A DNA stretch of 17,540 bases, from contig JAHUZY010000044.1 of the NCBI GenBank assembly GCA_019264505.1, positions 1 to 17,540 on the forward strand. Reading direction: 5' to 3'. The position numbers and the translations under genes were made by a program. The DNA comes from Phenylobacterium sp. (GTDB taxonomy: Bacteria; Pseudomonadota; Alphaproteobacteria; Caulobacterales; Caulobacteraceae). Under the pieces are notes generated by a model that did not search any database, was not told where the DNA came from, and saw only the letters and a list, made by a program, of their open reading frames with translations. Shown one piece after another: positions 9,035 through 16,843 of the stretch. Positions within the stretch are counted from its first letter, which is position 1, and the number at the start of each line of letters is the position of its first letter.

Positions 9035-9170
9035 GGCAAGGGCGCCCCTGTACTGAAATCTCCCGGCTCAACGCGCCAAGTCGGCCAATAGTCTCCGGCC
9101 ATGGTCATTGAACGGCTGGAGCCGTGTAAATCGGCGTCCAGGACCAGGGTGCGCGGCGGCGGCGGTTGGC

Positions 9171-9195
9171 TTGACGACGGCGCCTCGTGTAAAGC
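9171..9195 (+). promoter_or_regulatory. Candidate housekeeping promoter for aroK-aroB
   Basis: TTGACGA (9171-9177), 10 bp, then TGTAAAGC (9188-9195) fits the Caulobacter consensus TTGACGS-N10-14-GCTANAWC well in the upstream box and fairly in the downstream box. The expected start point would be only a few bases before the ATG at 9206, so the mRNA would be almost leaderless, in line with the lack of a ribosome site there. Confidence 0.4.
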
Positions 9196-9205
9196 CTTGC
9201 GCCTC

Positions 9206-9754
9206 ATGGATCGATATGAACCCCTCCGTCACCGCACCATCGCCCTGGTGGGCCTGATGGGCGTCGGCAAGTCGAGCGTCGGCCGCAGGCTGGCGAATGC
9301 GCTTGAGCTCCCCTTCCGCGACGCGGACTCCGAGGTGGAGGCCGCCGCCGGGCGGGCCATCACCGAAATCTTCTCCGAATTGGGCGAGGCCGCCTTCCGG
9401 GACGGCGAACGCCGGGTCATCCAGCGCCTTCTGGACGAGCCCCCCCATGTCCTGGCCACGGGCGGCGGCGCCTTTGTCAACGATGAGACCCGGGCGCTGC
9501 TGAAGTCGAAGGCCCTGGTGGTCTGGCTGCGCGCAGATCTGGAGCTTCTGGCCCGGCGGGTGGGTCGCAAGGACACCCGCCCCCTGCTCAAGGACTCCGA
9601 TCCCCTGACCGTCCTGAAGGCCCAGTCCGAGCTTCGTTACCCTCTCTACGCCCAGGCCCATGTGGTCGTGGACACCGGCGACACCGCCCACCACGTGACC
9701 GTCGCCCAGGTCATCGACGCCCTGAGCGACTATCTCGCCAAGGAAGGCTCATGA
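9206..9754 (+). CDS. aroK: Shikimate kinase
   Basis: A 182-residue shikimate kinase, which phosphorylates shikimate at O3 with ATP (fifth step of chorismate synthesis). The P-loop is GLMGVGKS (about 16-23). DAD (about 39-41), where the Asp contacts shikimate and Mg, and the shikimate-binding ATGGGAF (about 84-90) are present. The lid region shows RKDTRPLL. The frame stays open to an upstream ATG at 9101, but that would add 35 residues unlike the family, so ATG at 9206 is chosen; it also lies just after a good promoter match. The stop overlaps the aroB start (ATGA), so the two shikimate-pathway enzymes are translationally coupled. Confidence 0.95.
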   Translation: MDRYEPLRHRTIALVGLMGVGKSSVGRRLANALELPFRDADSEVEAAAGRAITEIFSELGEAAFRDGERRVIQRLLDEPPHVLATGGGAFVNDETRALLKSKALVVWLRADLELLARRVGRKDTRPLLKDSDPLTVLKAQSELRYPLYAQAHVVVDTGDTAHHVTVAQVIDALSDYLAKEGS

Positions 9755-10878
9755 GCCAGACCGTGACCGTGGGCCTGGGCGACCGGGCCTATGAGGTGCG
9801 TATCGGGACGGGCCTGCTGGCCCAGGCCGGGCGCCATATCCGCCCCCTGCTCAAGCGGGGCCGCACAGCCATCATCAGCGACGAGACCGTCTGGCGTCTG
9901 CACGGCGCCGCCCTGACCGCGGCCCTGTCGGCCGAGGGGATCAACGCCACGCCGGTGCTGGTTCCGGCCGGCGAGGGGTCCAAGAGCTTCGAGATGCTGG
10001 CCCGGGTGAGCGATGACCTGCTGGCCCTGGAGCTGGATCGCGGCGACCTGATCGTGGCCTTCGGCGGCGGCGTGGTGGGCGACCTCGCCGGCTTCGCCGC
10101 AGCGATCTACAAGCGCGGCATCGACTTCGTTCAAATTCCCACCACCCTGCTGGCCCAGGTGGACTCCTCGGTGGGCGGCAAGACGGCCATCGATACGCCG
10201 CGGGGCAAGAACCTGATCGGCGCATTCCACCAGCCCCGCCTGGTGCTGGCCGACCTGGACGTGCTCTCGACCCTGCCGGCGCGGGAGATCCGGGCCGGCT
10301 ATGCTGAGATCATCAAGTACGGCCTGCTGGGTGACGCCGACTTCTTCGCCTGGCTGGAGGCCCATGGGGCCGACGTCATCGCCCTGGCGCCCGAGCCCCT
10401 GGCCCACGCCGTGCGGCGATCGGTAGAGATGAAGGCGCAGATCGTGGCCGAGGACGAGCGCGAGGGCGGACGCCGGGCCCTGCTCAACCTGGGACACACC
10501 TTCGGCCACGCACTTGAGGCCGAGAGCGGCTATGGCGAGGCGTTGCTGCACGGCGAGGCCGTGGCTATCGGCATGGCCCAGGCCTTCCGCTTTTCCGCCG
10601 GCCAGGCGCTTTGCTCGCCTCAGGACGCCGCCCGGGCCGAAGCCGCCATCGCCGCGGTCGGGCTGCCGGTGCGCATGGACGCCCTGCCGGGCCACCCGTT
10701 CGAAGGTGAAAGGCTGCTGGCCCACATGGGCCAGGACAAGAAGGCCGAGGGCGGCCGGCTCACCTTCATTCTCACCCGCGCCCTTGGGGACGCCTTCGTC
10801 GCCCGGGATGTCGATGCGGATTCCATCCTGCAGTTTCTCACCGCGGAGGGCGCCCGCACCACCGGCGCGACAGCATGA
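9751..10878 (+). CDS. aroB: 3-dehydroquinate synthase
   Basis: A 375-residue AroB, which turns DAHP into 3-dehydroquinate using NAD+ as a catalytic cofactor and a divalent metal (second step of chorismate synthesis). Visible parts are the NAD-binding [11 protein letters not shown] (about 105-115), [17 protein letters not shown] (about 129-145), the metal ligands E186 ([10 protein letters not shown]), H249 ([12 protein letters not shown]) and H267 ([11 protein letters not shown]), and the catalytic-region H253. The length is normal for the family. It overlaps aroK by 4 bp upstream and the transporter gene by 4 bp downstream, so all three genes share a transcript. Confidence 0.97.
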   Translation: MSQTVTVGLGDRAYEVRIGTGLLAQAGRHIRPLLKRGRTAIISDETVWRLHGAALTAALSAEGINATPVLVPAGEGSKSFEMLARVSDDLLALELDRGDLIVAFGGGVVGDLAGFAAAIYKRGIDFVQIPTTLLAQVDSSVGGKTAIDTPRGKNLIGAFHQPRLVLADLDVLSTLPAREIRAGYAEIIKYGLLGDADFFAWLEAHGADVIALAPEPLAHAVRRSVEMKAQIVAEDEREGGRRALLNLGHTFGHALEAESGYGEALLHGEAVAIGMAQAFRFSAGQALCSPQDAARAEAAIAAVGLPVRMDALPGHPFEGERLLAHMGQDKKAEGGRLTFILTRALGDAFVARDVDADSILQFLTAEGARTTGATA

Positions 10879-12164
10879 TCACGGCTATTCTCATCGGGCT
10901 CGCCCCGGCCATCCTCTTCCTGCTGTTCTGCTCGGCCATGATTTCGGGCACCGAAACCGCGATGACCGCGGCCAGCCGCAGCCGCATGCACAAGATGGAG
11001 CGGGACGGCGACAAGGCGGCCGCCCGGGTCAACCGGCTGATCAGCAATCAGGAGCGGCTGATCGGCGCCATTCTGCTGTCCAACAACGCCATCAATATCG
11101 GGGCCTCGGCCCTGGCCACCACGGTCCTGACCGCCGCCATTCCGGGTCCCACAGGCCCCCTGATCGCGACGGTGGTCATGACCGCCCTGGTCGTGATCTT
11201 CGCCGAGATTCTGCCCAAGACCCTGGCCATCGCCCAGCCGGACAAGGCCGCGCGCCTGCTCTCGCTGCCGGCGATCTGGATCGTGAAGATCTTCGGCCCC
11301 CTGGCCAACAGCGCCCAGTGGGTGGTGCGCCTGACCCTGCGGCCCTTCGGCATCAAGCTGGACATGGAGACCGACGTCCTGGCCGCCCATGAGGAGATCC
11401 GCGGGGCGGTGGAATATCACCACTCCGAAGGCCTGGTGGAGAACCGCGACCGGCTGATGCTCGGCGGCGTCCTCGACCTGGCGGACATGGACGTGGGCCA
11501 GGTGATGGTGCACCGCAAGTCGATCTCCATGATCGATATCGCCCTGCCCGTCCGCGAGTTCGTGGCCGCTGTTCTGGGCAGCGCCCACACCCGCATGCCG
11601 GTCTATCGCGATGATCCGGAGAACATTGTCGGCTTTCTGCACGCCAAGGACCTGTTGCGCGCCCTGGCGGAATCCGACGGCGACATGGACGCGGTCGATC
11701 TTCAGGCCATCCTGCGCGAGCCCTGGTTCATCCCCGACACCACCAACCTGAAGGACCAGCTCAACGCTTTCCTCAAGCGCCACACCCACTTCGCCCTGGT
11801 GGTGGACGAGTATGGCGGGCTGAAGGGCCTGATCACACTCGAGGACATTCTCGAGGAGATTGTCGGCGAGATCGAGGACGAGCATGACATCGCCGTGCCG
11901 GGCGTGCGGCCGCAGCCGGACGGCTCGGTCAGCGTCGATGGCTCGGTGCCGATCCGCGACCTCAACCGGGCCATGGACTGGGACCTGCCTGACGAGGACG
12001 CCGTGACGGTGGCGGGCCTGGTGATCCACGAGGCGCAGACCATTCCACGGGTCGGCCAGACCTTCATTTTCCACCGTCACCGCTTCCAGGTCGTCCGGCG
12101 CGAACGCAACCAGATCACCGCCCTGCGGATCTCGCCCCCCATCGAGGCGCCTGTGGAGGACTGA
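10875..12164 (+). CDS. CNNM/CorC-type hemolysin-family membrane transporter (DUF21-CBS-CorC)
   Basis: A 429-residue inner-membrane protein. The N-terminal CNNM/DUF21 domain (about 1-185) has several hydrophobic helices (about 3-23, 62-84, 92-115 and 128-146), with [26 protein letters not shown] and [10 protein letters not shown], which are usual for Mg2+/Co2+ efflux-type CNNM proteins. A CBS pair follows (about 205-335, including [20 protein letters not shown] and [20 protein letters not shown]), then a CorC_HlyC domain to the end. The family is linked to divalent-cation export or homeostasis; 'hemolysin' is a historical label. It overlaps aroB by 4 bp. Such an aroK-aroB-CNNM arrangement is, from memory, common in alphaproteobacteria. 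The substrate is not shown by sequence. Confidence 0.92.
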   Translation: MITAILIGLAPAILFLLFCSAMISGTETAMTAASRSRMHKMERDGDKAAARVNRLISNQERLIGAILLSNNAINIGASALATTVLTAAIPGPTGPLIATVVMTALVVIFAEILPKTLAIAQPDKAARLLSLPAIWIVKIFGPLANSAQWVVRLTLRPFGIKLDMETDVLAAHEEIRGAVEYHHSEGLVENRDRLMLGGVLDLADMDVGQVMVHRKSISMIDIALPVREFVAAVLGSAHTRMPVYRDDPENIVGFLHAKDLLRALAESDGDMDAVDLQAILREPWFIPDTTNLKDQLNAFLKRHTHFALVVDEYGGLKGLITLEDILEEIVGEIEDEHDIAVPGVRPQPDGSVSVDGSVPIRDLNRAMDWDLPDEDAVTVAGLVIHEAQTIPRVGQTFIFHRHRFQVVRRERNQITALRISPPIEAPVED

Positions 12165-12188
12165 CCGCCTAAGGTTGTGTCGCAGCCG

Positions 12189-12213
12189 GGAACCCTGGCC
12201 ATAGGCTGGCGTT
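12189..12213 (+). promoter_or_regulatory. EcfG (sigma-T) general stress response promoter for the FAT GUY regulator
   Basis: GGAAC (12189-12193) and CGTT (12210-12213) are separated by exactly 16 bp, a full match to the alphaproteobacterial EcfG promoter GGAAC-N16-17-CGTT. It starts 25 bp after the transporter stop and points at the response regulator, with a predicted start near 12220 and a leader of about 140 nt. The downstream gene belongs to a family known to act in this stress response, which makes chance less likely. Confidence 0.75.
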
Positions 12214-12246
12214 ATCTGCGGCGAAGCTGGCGGAGAGACTTTGCCG

Positions 12247-12369
12247 ATGATCGTCATTGAGCGACGCCGCCCCGGTTCCGGGGCGTTTAGCGACAAGCTT
12301 TGCCTTTGCCTGGGCTTTGCGGCAACCTTCCCCCCCGCCTGTGGCGACCTGGAGCCTTCCCATGACTGA
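12247..12369 (+). CDS. Possible 40-codon upstream ORF in the leader of the response regulator
   Basis: ATG at 12247 is preceded by GGAGAG about 9 nt upstream and opens a 40-residue frame, Cys- and Arg-bearing (MIVIERRRPGSGAF at the start, KLCLCLGF in the middle). It ends in a TGA that overlaps the regulator's ATG by 8 nt (ATGACTGA). It lies wholly downstream of the predicted EcfG start point. I do not recognise the peptide. It might couple translation or be noise, since open frames of this length are common at this GC content. Confidence 0.2.
   Translation: MIVIERRRPGSGAFSDKLCLCLGFAATFPPACGDLEPSHD
12268..12285. terminator. Perfect GC hairpin in the leader of the response regulator
   Basis: CGCCCCGG-tt-CCGGGGCG is a perfect 8-bp inverted repeat followed by TTTAG. 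It could end transcripts read through from the aroK-aroB-transporter operon, attenuate the stress transcript, or be an operator. The T-run is short, so termination is only one option. Confidence 0.35.
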
Positions 12370-12736
12370 TCTCGCCAAGCTCGCCGGCATGCGGGTCCTC
12401 GTGGTTGAGGACGAGATGATGGTCTCGATGCTCATCGAGGACATGCTGAGCGACCTGGGCTGCAAGGTTGTCGGGCCAGCCTCACGGTTGGAGGAAGCTA
12501 TCGCCCTGGTGGAGAGCCACGAGATCGATTGCGCGGTTCTGGACGTCAACCTTGGCGGACAGCCGATCTTCCCCTTGGCCGACATCCTGCGGGCCAAGGG
12601 CGCCCCCTTCGCCTTCGCCACCGGCTATGGCGACGCGGGCCTGCGCGACGTCGACAAGGGCGCGCCGGTGCTGCAGAAGCCTTTCCGCGAAAGCGACCTC
12701 GCCCGGGTGCTCGGCGAACTTCACGCCCGGGTCTGA
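12362..12736 (+). CDS. FAT GUY single-domain response regulator (SdrG/MrrA-like)
   Basis: A 124-residue stand-alone receiver domain with no output domain. The acidic pocket is E16-D17-E18 (VVEDEM), the phospho-acceptor is D61 (AVLDVNLGG), the switch Thr is T87 and the conserved Lys is K106 (LQKPF). Residues 82-89 read PFAFATGY, which matches the PFxFATGY signature of the FAT GUY family. SdrG of Sphingomonas and MrrA of Caulobacter belong to this family; they are phosphorylated by HRXXN kinases and pass signals within the general stress response. ATG at 12362 has GGAG 7 nt upstream; the frame is open further up to a TTG at 12257, but those residues are not receiver-like. An EcfG promoter lies about 170 bp upstream. 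Orthology to mrrA is plausible but not proven here. Confidence 0.93.
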   Translation: MTDLAKLAGMRVLVVEDEMMVSMLIEDMLSDLGCKVVGPASRLEEAIALVESHEIDCAVLDVNLGGQPIFPLADILRAKGAPFAFATGYGDAGLRDVDKGAPVLQKPFRESDLARVLGELHARV

Positions 12737-12745
12737 GGCCCCTCC

Positions 12746-12768
12746 CGCCGCCCTATGGCAGGGCGGCG
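12746..12768. terminator. Convergent terminator hairpin between the response regulator and the molybdoenzyme operon
   Basis: CGCCGCCC and GGGCGGCG form a perfect 8-bp stem with a 7-nt loop (TATGGCA). The stops of the two convergent genes are only 16 bp apart, so the stem includes the first bases of the minus-strand TAG and the loop and right arm fall inside that gene's last codons. On the plus strand a TTTT run follows after about 8 nt. It probably acts in both directions, but neither side has a classic T-tract directly after the stem. Confidence 0.45.
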
Positions 12769-15002
12769 AGCACCTTTTCCGGCGTCAGCGGATAGTCACG
12801 AATGCGGGCGCCGCAGGCGTTGTAGACCGCGTTCGCGATGGCCGCCCCGGCCCCGGCGATGCCCAACTCCCCCACACCCTTGATCCCCATGGGGTTGGCC
12901 TTGTCGTCCACCTCGTCGAGGAACATGGCCGACAGGTCGGCGATGTCGGCATGGGCCGGCACGTGGTAGCCGGCCAGGTCCTGGGCGATGAATGAGCCGT
13001 AGCGGGGATCGACCTCGTTGTATTCGTGCAGGGCCGTGCCCACGCCCCAGATCATGCCGCCGGTGATCTGGCTCATGGCGGTCTTGGCGTTCAGGATCCG
13101 GCCGGCGGCGAACACCCCGAACATGCGGCGCAGGCGCACCTCGCCGGTGTCGGGGTCGACGCCCACCTCGGCGAAATGGGCGCCATAGGTGTGCTGGGAA
13201 TAGTCCCGCGCATCGGCGGCCGGCGTGATCGAGCCCTCCACATAGACGCCCTCGGGCGCGGCGCGGGCCACCAGGCGCTCCAGGGGCTCGGCGCGGTTGT
13301 CCACCGCGATATTGCCGCCGCCAAAGGTCACCAGCTCGGGATCATCGCCATAAAGCGGCGAGTTGGGGTCGCCGGTGGCGAGTTCGGCCAGGGCCTTGCG
13401 CAGGTTCATGCCCGCCGCGAAGGCCGCAGAGCCGGCGGTGGCGGCGCCGAACTGGCCGCCGGAGCCCGGCGCCGGCGGGAAGTCTGAGTCGCCCAGCTCC
13501 ACCTTCACCTGGGCGAGCGGTACGCCGAGGGTTTCGGCGGTGATCTGAGCCAGGATCGTATAGGTGCCGGTGCCGATATCGGTCATGCCCTGGCGCAGGG
13601 TGATGGTCCCATCGGCGTCGATCCGCACGCCCGCCTTGGCCGGCAGCAGGAAGTTGCCGCGGATGGCCGCGGCCATGCCCAGGCCCACCAGCCAGCGGCC
13701 GTCGCGAACCTGGCCGGGCTTGGGATTGCGCCGGTCCCAGCCGAACCGCTGGGCGCCCTCGGTCATGCAGCGGACCAGCTGGCGGGTGCTGAAGGGCTTG
13801 CCGGTCTCGGGATCAGTCTCGGGCTCGTTGCGCAGGCGCAGGGCGATGGGATCCATGCCGAGCTGTTCGGCCAGTTCGTCCATGGCGCATTCCAGGCTCA
13901 GCATGCCCGAGGCCTCGCCCGGCGCCCGCATGGCGCCGGCGGCCGGAATGTCGAGCTTGACCAGGCGATGGCCGGTCAGCCGATTGGGCGCGGCATAGAG
14001 GCTGCGGGCGAAATTGGCCGCGTGCTCGGTGAACGGCGCCTCCCGGCGGCAATGGGTGACCGCCTCCAGGGCGAAGGCGTCCAGCCGTCCGTCGGCCTGA
14101 GCGCCCAGGCGAACCCGCATGTGCACCGCAGGCCGGTGGATGGTGGCCTGGAACATCTGCTGGCGGGTGTAGGCGACCTTGACCGGCTGGCCGAGCTCGC
14201 GGGCGGCCAGGGCCGCCAGCGTCAGGTCGTCATAGGACTGTCCCTTGCCGCCGAAACCGCCGCCGATATAGCGGGTCAGCAGGCGCACCTGGGTCGAAGG
14301 GATCATCAGGGTCTCAGCCAGCGTGTGCTGGCCGCCCTTCACCATCTGGATCGAGGTATGGACCGTGACGTTGTCGCCGTCCCACCAGGCCGTGGTGGCG
14401 CAGGGCTCCATCTGGGCGTGGTTCTGCAGCGGGCTGACATAGGTCTCGTCGAGGCGGACCGGCGCGCGGTCGAAGGCGGCCTCGAAGTCGCCGACGCGCA
14501 CATCCTCCTCGCCCTCCGGCTGGTCGGCGGCACCGAGGTTGTCCTCGAAGATCAGGTCGGCGGGCTCGGGGGCGTAGTCAAAGCGCACCAGGGCCGCGGC
14601 GGCCTTGGCGTTCTCCAGGGTGTCGGCGACCACAAAGCCCACATGCTGGCCGAAATGTTCGATCTTCGCCGCCAGGGCCGGGTTGGACCCCCGCTGGCTG
14701 CGGGGATTGATCTTCGCCCCCCGCTCTCCCTGGGCCGGGACATTGTGCGGCGTCCAGACCAGGCGCACGCCCGGCGCCGCCTGCGCCGCCGAGATGTCGG
14801 CCGAGGCGACCTGGCCCTTGGCGATCGGCGAGGCGATCAGCACCCCATAGGCCGGCGGCGACGGCGCCTCGACCTCATAGGCGAAGGGGGCCGTGCCGGT
14901 GACCTTCAACCGGCCCTCATAGCGATCGACGCCCTTGCCGATCAGGCCGCTGCGGTTCTCGCTGATGGGGGTGGGGGCCGCCCAATCCTTGACCGAGCTC
15001 AT
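12753..15002 (-). CDS. Molybdopterin-binding catalytic subunit of a xanthine dehydrogenase-family aldehyde oxidoreductase (PaoC/YagR-like)
   Basis: A 749-residue large subunit that would bind the molybdenum cofactor and oxidise the substrate (aldehydes or N-heterocycles) by hydroxylation. The N-terminal a/b hammerhead domain (about 20-135, [13 protein letters not shown]) is followed by the Mo-binding domains with [14 protein letters not shown] (about 240-255), [13 protein letters not shown] (about 350-363) holding the conserved Arg, [13 protein letters not shown], and the catalytic Glu (about 712) in GIKGVGELG near the end. The length and sequence resemble PaoC/YagR more than true xanthine dehydrogenase. 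ATG at 15000-15002 overlaps the FAD-subunit stop by 4 bp. No XdhC/PaoD-like cofactor-insertion chaperone is present in the window, so that helper must lie elsewhere. The substrate is unknown. Confidence 0.93.
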   Translation of the reverse strand: MSSVKDWAAPTPISENRSGLIGKGVDRYEGRLKVTGTAPFAYEVEAPSPPAYGVLIASPIAKGQVASADISAAQAAPGVRLVWTPHNVPAQGERGAKINPRSQRGSNPALAAKIEHFGQHVGFVVADTLENAKAAAALVRFDYAPEPADLIFEDNLGAADQPEGEEDVRVGDFEAAFDRAPVRLDETYVSPLQNHAQMEPCATTAWWDGDNVTVHTSIQMVKGGQHTLAETLMIPSTQVRLLTRYIGGGFGGKGQSYDDLTLAALAARELGQPVKVAYTRQQMFQATIHRPAVHMRVRLGAQADGRLDAFALEAVTHCRREAPFTEHAANFARSLYAAPNRLTGHRLVKLDIPAAGAMRAPGEASGMLSLECAMDELAEQLGMDPIALRLRNEPETDPETGKPFSTRQLVRCMTEGAQRFGWDRRNPKPGQVRDGRWLVGLGMAAAIRGNFLLPAKAGVRIDADGTITLRQGMTDIGTGTYTILAQITAETLGVPLAQVKVELGDSDFPPAPGSGGQFGAATAGSAAFAAGMNLRKALAELATGDPNSPLYGDDPELVTFGGGNIAVDNRAEPLERLVARAAPEGVYVEGSITPAADARDYSQHTYGAHFAEVGVDPDTGEVRLRRMFGVFAAGRILNAKTAMSQITGGMIWGVGTALHEYNEVDPRYGSFIAQDLAGYHVPAHADIADLSAMFLDEVDDKANPMGIKGVGELGIAGAGAAIANAVYNACGARIRDYPLTPEKVLAALP

Positions 15003-15952
15003 TGGTCGTCTCCAGCGCCGGTGGTGGTGAGGCAGGCCGCGCCGAGGCGGGCCATCAGCTTGAGCTTGAAGTCGTTGTGGCCATCAGGCTGGGCCGACGC
15101 CATCTCGGCGGCCATGGCCTCGGCGGGGCTGGCTCCGCCGGCAAGGGCCTGTTCGGCCGCCCTGGCGCGCCAGGGCTTATGGGCCACCGCCCCCAGGGCG
15201 ACCTTGCCGCCCGCCACCGCCACGCTGCCGATGGCGAAGGCGTAGGAGGCCCGCTCCCGGGCCTTGCGGTAGATCTGGCCGCCCGACGGGGGCGGCGGCA
15301 GAACGACGGCGGTGATCATCTCGCCCGGCTCAAGGGTCGTCTCGATGTGCGGGGTCTCGCCCGGCAGGCGGTGCACGTCGTCAAGCGGAATGGCGCGCGC
15401 CTGCCCGTCCGGGCCGGCGATCTCCACCTGGGCGTCCAGGGCGCTCAGGGCCACGGCCATGTCGGAGGGATGGGTGGCGATGCAGGCCTTGCTGGCGCCG
15501 AAGATGGCGGTGTTGGCGTAGATGCCGCCGATGGCCGCGCACCCGGCGCCGGGCTGGCGCTTATTGCAGGGCTTGGTGGTGTCGTAGAAATAGGCGCAGC
15601 GGGTCCGCTGCAGCAGATTGCCGGCGGTGGTCGCCTTATTGCGCAACTGGCCCGAGGCCCCCGACAGGATGGCCTGGGCCAGGGCCGGATAGCGGGCGCG
15701 GACCTTGCCGTCGGCGGCCACCTGGCTGTTGGTGGTGGTCGCGCCCAGACGCAGACCGCCCTCGGCCGTGTCCTCGATCTGGCCGAGCGGCAGGCGGCTG
15801 ACATCCACCAGATGGGTCGGCTGCTCGATCTGCAGCTTCATCAAATCGACGAGATTGGTGCCCCCGGCCAGGAAGCGCGCGCCAGGCGCGGCGGCGACCA
15901 TGGCCAGGGCCTCGGTCACGTCGGCGGGGCGTTCGTAGGTGAAGGGCTTCAT
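14999..15952 (-). CDS. FAD-binding subunit with extra four-Cys cluster motif (PaoB/YagS-like)
   Basis: A 317-residue medium subunit of the molybdenum hydroxylase that passes electrons from the iron-sulfur subunit to an acceptor through FAD. The FAD region shows [13 protein letters not shown] (about 27-39) and [11 protein letters not shown], then [14 protein letters not shown]. Four cysteines at about 119, 129, 138 and 157 lie in an insert ([22 protein letters not shown], split here as TRC, PCNKR and GAGC). This is the pattern of E. coli PaoB, which carries a [4Fe-4S] cluster that ordinary CoxM/XdhA-type FAD subunits lack. The C-terminal CO-dehydrogenase flavoprotein domain follows. The start overlaps the small-subunit stop and the stop overlaps the large-subunit start (both ATGA), so the three subunits are made in step. 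Confidence 0.92.
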   Translation of the reverse strand: MKPFTYERPADVTEALAMVAAAPGARFLAGGTNLVDLMKLQIEQPTHLVDVSRLPLGQIEDTAEGGLRLGATTTNSQVAADGKVRARYPALAQAILSGASGQLRNKATTAGNLLQRTRCAYFYDTTKPCNKRQPGAGCAAIGGIYANTAIFGASKACIATHPSDMAVALSALDAQVEIAGPDGQARAIPLDDVHRLPGETPHIETTLEPGEMITAVVLPPPPSGGQIYRKARERASYAFAIGSVAVAGGKVALGAVAHKPWRARAAEQALAGGASPAEAMAAEMASAQPDGHNDFKLKLMARLGAACLTTTGAGDDQ

Positions 15953-16452
15953 GCCACGCCTCCGGCGCTGCGAATGGCCGCCAGGATCTGGGGATAGGCC
16001 GAGCAGCGGCAGAGATTGCCGCTCATCCGCTCCCGGATTTCCGCATCCGTGAGGACCGTGTCGGCCGTGAGGTCTTCCGTCACCAGGCTCGCCCAGCCGT
16101 CAGCGGCCTCCTTCAGCATCCCGATCGTCGAGCAGATCTGGCCCGGCGTGCAGTAACCGCACTGGAAGGCGTCCTGCTCCAGGAACGCCGCCTGGACCGG
16201 GTGCAGGGCTTCGCCCTGGGCCAGGCCCTCGATGGTGGTGATCTCGTCGTCTTCGTGCGTCACCGCGAGCGAGAGGCAGGCGTTGATCCGCCGGCCGTTG
16301 ACCAGGACCGTGCAGGCGCCGCACTGGCCATGGTCGCAGCCCTTCTTGGAGCCCTTCAGCCCCAGGTTTTCCCGCAGGGCGTCCAGCAGGGTCGTGCGCG
16401 GATCAAGGTCCAGGCTGGCGGCCTGGCCATTGAGCTTAAAACTGGTCTTCAA
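15949..16452 (-). CDS. 2Fe-2S iron-sulfur subunit (PaoA/YagT-like, no signal peptide)
   Basis: A 167-residue small subunit carrying two [2Fe-2S] clusters. The plant-ferredoxin-type domain has C39, C44, C47 ([13 protein letters not shown]) and C59; the all-helical domain has C98, C101 (QCGYCTPGQ), C148 and C150 ([11 protein letters not shown]). It moves electrons from the molybdenum site to the FAD subunit. The start is placed at TTG 16450-16452 because GGGGAGA lies 6 nt upstream; the frame can also be read from a TTG five codons earlier, which would bury that site. Either way there is no twin-arginine signal of the kind in E. coli PaoA, so this enzyme is probably cytoplasmic. It is the first subunit gene of the trio and lies 65 bp downstream of bolA. 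Confidence 0.92.
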   Translation of the reverse strand: MKTSFKLNGQAASLDLDPRTTLLDALRENLGLKGSKKGCDHGQCGACTVLVNGRRINACLSLAVTHEDDEITTIEGLAQGEALHPVQAAFLEQDAFQCGYCTPGQICSTIGMLKEAADGWASLVTEDLTADTVLTDAEIRERMSGNLCRCSAYPQILAAIRSAGGVA

Positions 16453-16458
16453 CGGGCG

Positions 16459-16465
16459 TCTCCCC
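16459..16465 (-). promoter_or_regulatory. Ribosome site fixing the iron-sulfur subunit start
   Basis: GGGGAGA on the minus strand is followed by 6 nt and then TTG AAG ACC (start at 16452). This supports the TTG at 16452 rather than the one at 16467. Confidence 0.55.
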
Positions 16466-16472
16466 AAACGCT

Positions 16473-16490
16473 GGACGGAAATCGCCGTCC
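16473..16490 (-). terminator. Hairpin between bolA and the molybdoenzyme genes
   Basis: GGACGG and CCGTCC form a 6-bp stem with a 6-nt loop in the 65-bp gap after bolA. No T-run follows directly, so it may be a weak terminator, a regulator site or part of the leader of the iron-sulfur subunit gene. Confidence 0.25.
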
Positions 16491-16517
16491 TATTGGAATT
16501 CTGGTCGGCTTGCGGCG

Positions 16518-16790
16518 TCAGGTCTCGCCGGGCGCCAGGGCCTTGAGCGACAGGGCGTGCACCGGCCCGGCCATCTCTTCGGACAGGGCGCGGTAAATCA
16601 TCCGCTGCCGGGCCACCTTCGGCGCGCCGGCGAAGGCCTGCGCCTCGATCAGGACATTGAAATGGGTCTCACCGCCAGGCCGTGCGCCGGCATGGCCGGC
16701 ATGGCGCGAGGACTCGTCCTCGATCTCCAGGCGGGTCGGCGCGAAGGCTTGGGTGAGCTTTTGGTGAATGGCATCGAATATGGCGCCCAT
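16518..16790 (-). CDS. bolA: BolA-family protein
   Basis: A 90-residue BolA protein with the class-II-KH-like fold. Visible features are the N-terminal helix (IFDAIHQKLTQAFAPTRLEI), the loop with Ser/His (DESSRHAGHAG), HFNVLIEAQAFAG (about 43-55), the helix PKVARQRMIYRAL and the ending VHALSLKAL, whose His is the usual cluster ligand shared with monothiol glutaredoxins. BolA proteins act in iron-sulfur trafficking, iron sensing, or stress and morphology control. The loop with GARPGGETH is somewhat long, as in other alphaproteobacterial members. No clear ribosome site is seen before the ATG at 16788-16790. It diverges from the J-domain gene over 53 bp and lies upstream of three Fe-S-bearing subunit genes. 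Confidence 0.93.
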   Translation of the reverse strand: MGAIFDAIHQKLTQAFAPTRLEIEDESSRHAGHAGARPGGETHFNVLIEAQAFAGAPKVARQRMIYRALSEEMAGPVHALSLKALAPGET

Positions 16791-16808
16791 TGCTCAAATC
16801 TTCAATTC

Positions 16809-16837
16809 TTCAAAAGTGCGGGCCGTAGGCCCATACT
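16809..16837 (+). promoter_or_regulatory. Candidate promoter giving a leaderless J-domain mRNA
   Basis: TTCAAA (16809-16814), 17 bp, then CATACT (16832-16837), each matching the bacterial sigma-70 boxes at 4 of 6 bases. The -10 box ends 6 bp before the ATG at 16844, so the start point would fall on or near the start codon. This agrees with the absence of a usable ribosome site. Confidence 0.3.
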
Positions 16838-16843
16838 TGGGGC

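Noticed and set aside
9101..9121. Similarity of GTCATTGA near 9104 and near 12252, suggesting a shared leader element
   Set aside because: Only about 8-10 bases match and flanking bases differ; chance is enough to explain it.
9101..9205. Longer aroK start at 9101
   Set aside because: The added 35 residues do not resemble shikimate kinases and a good promoter match lies inside that stretch.
10620..12296. A 558-codon minus-strand frame opposite aroB and the CNNM transporter gene
   Set aside because: Composition is low in hydrophobic cores and it spans two real overlapping genes; it is a GC-driven antisense frame.
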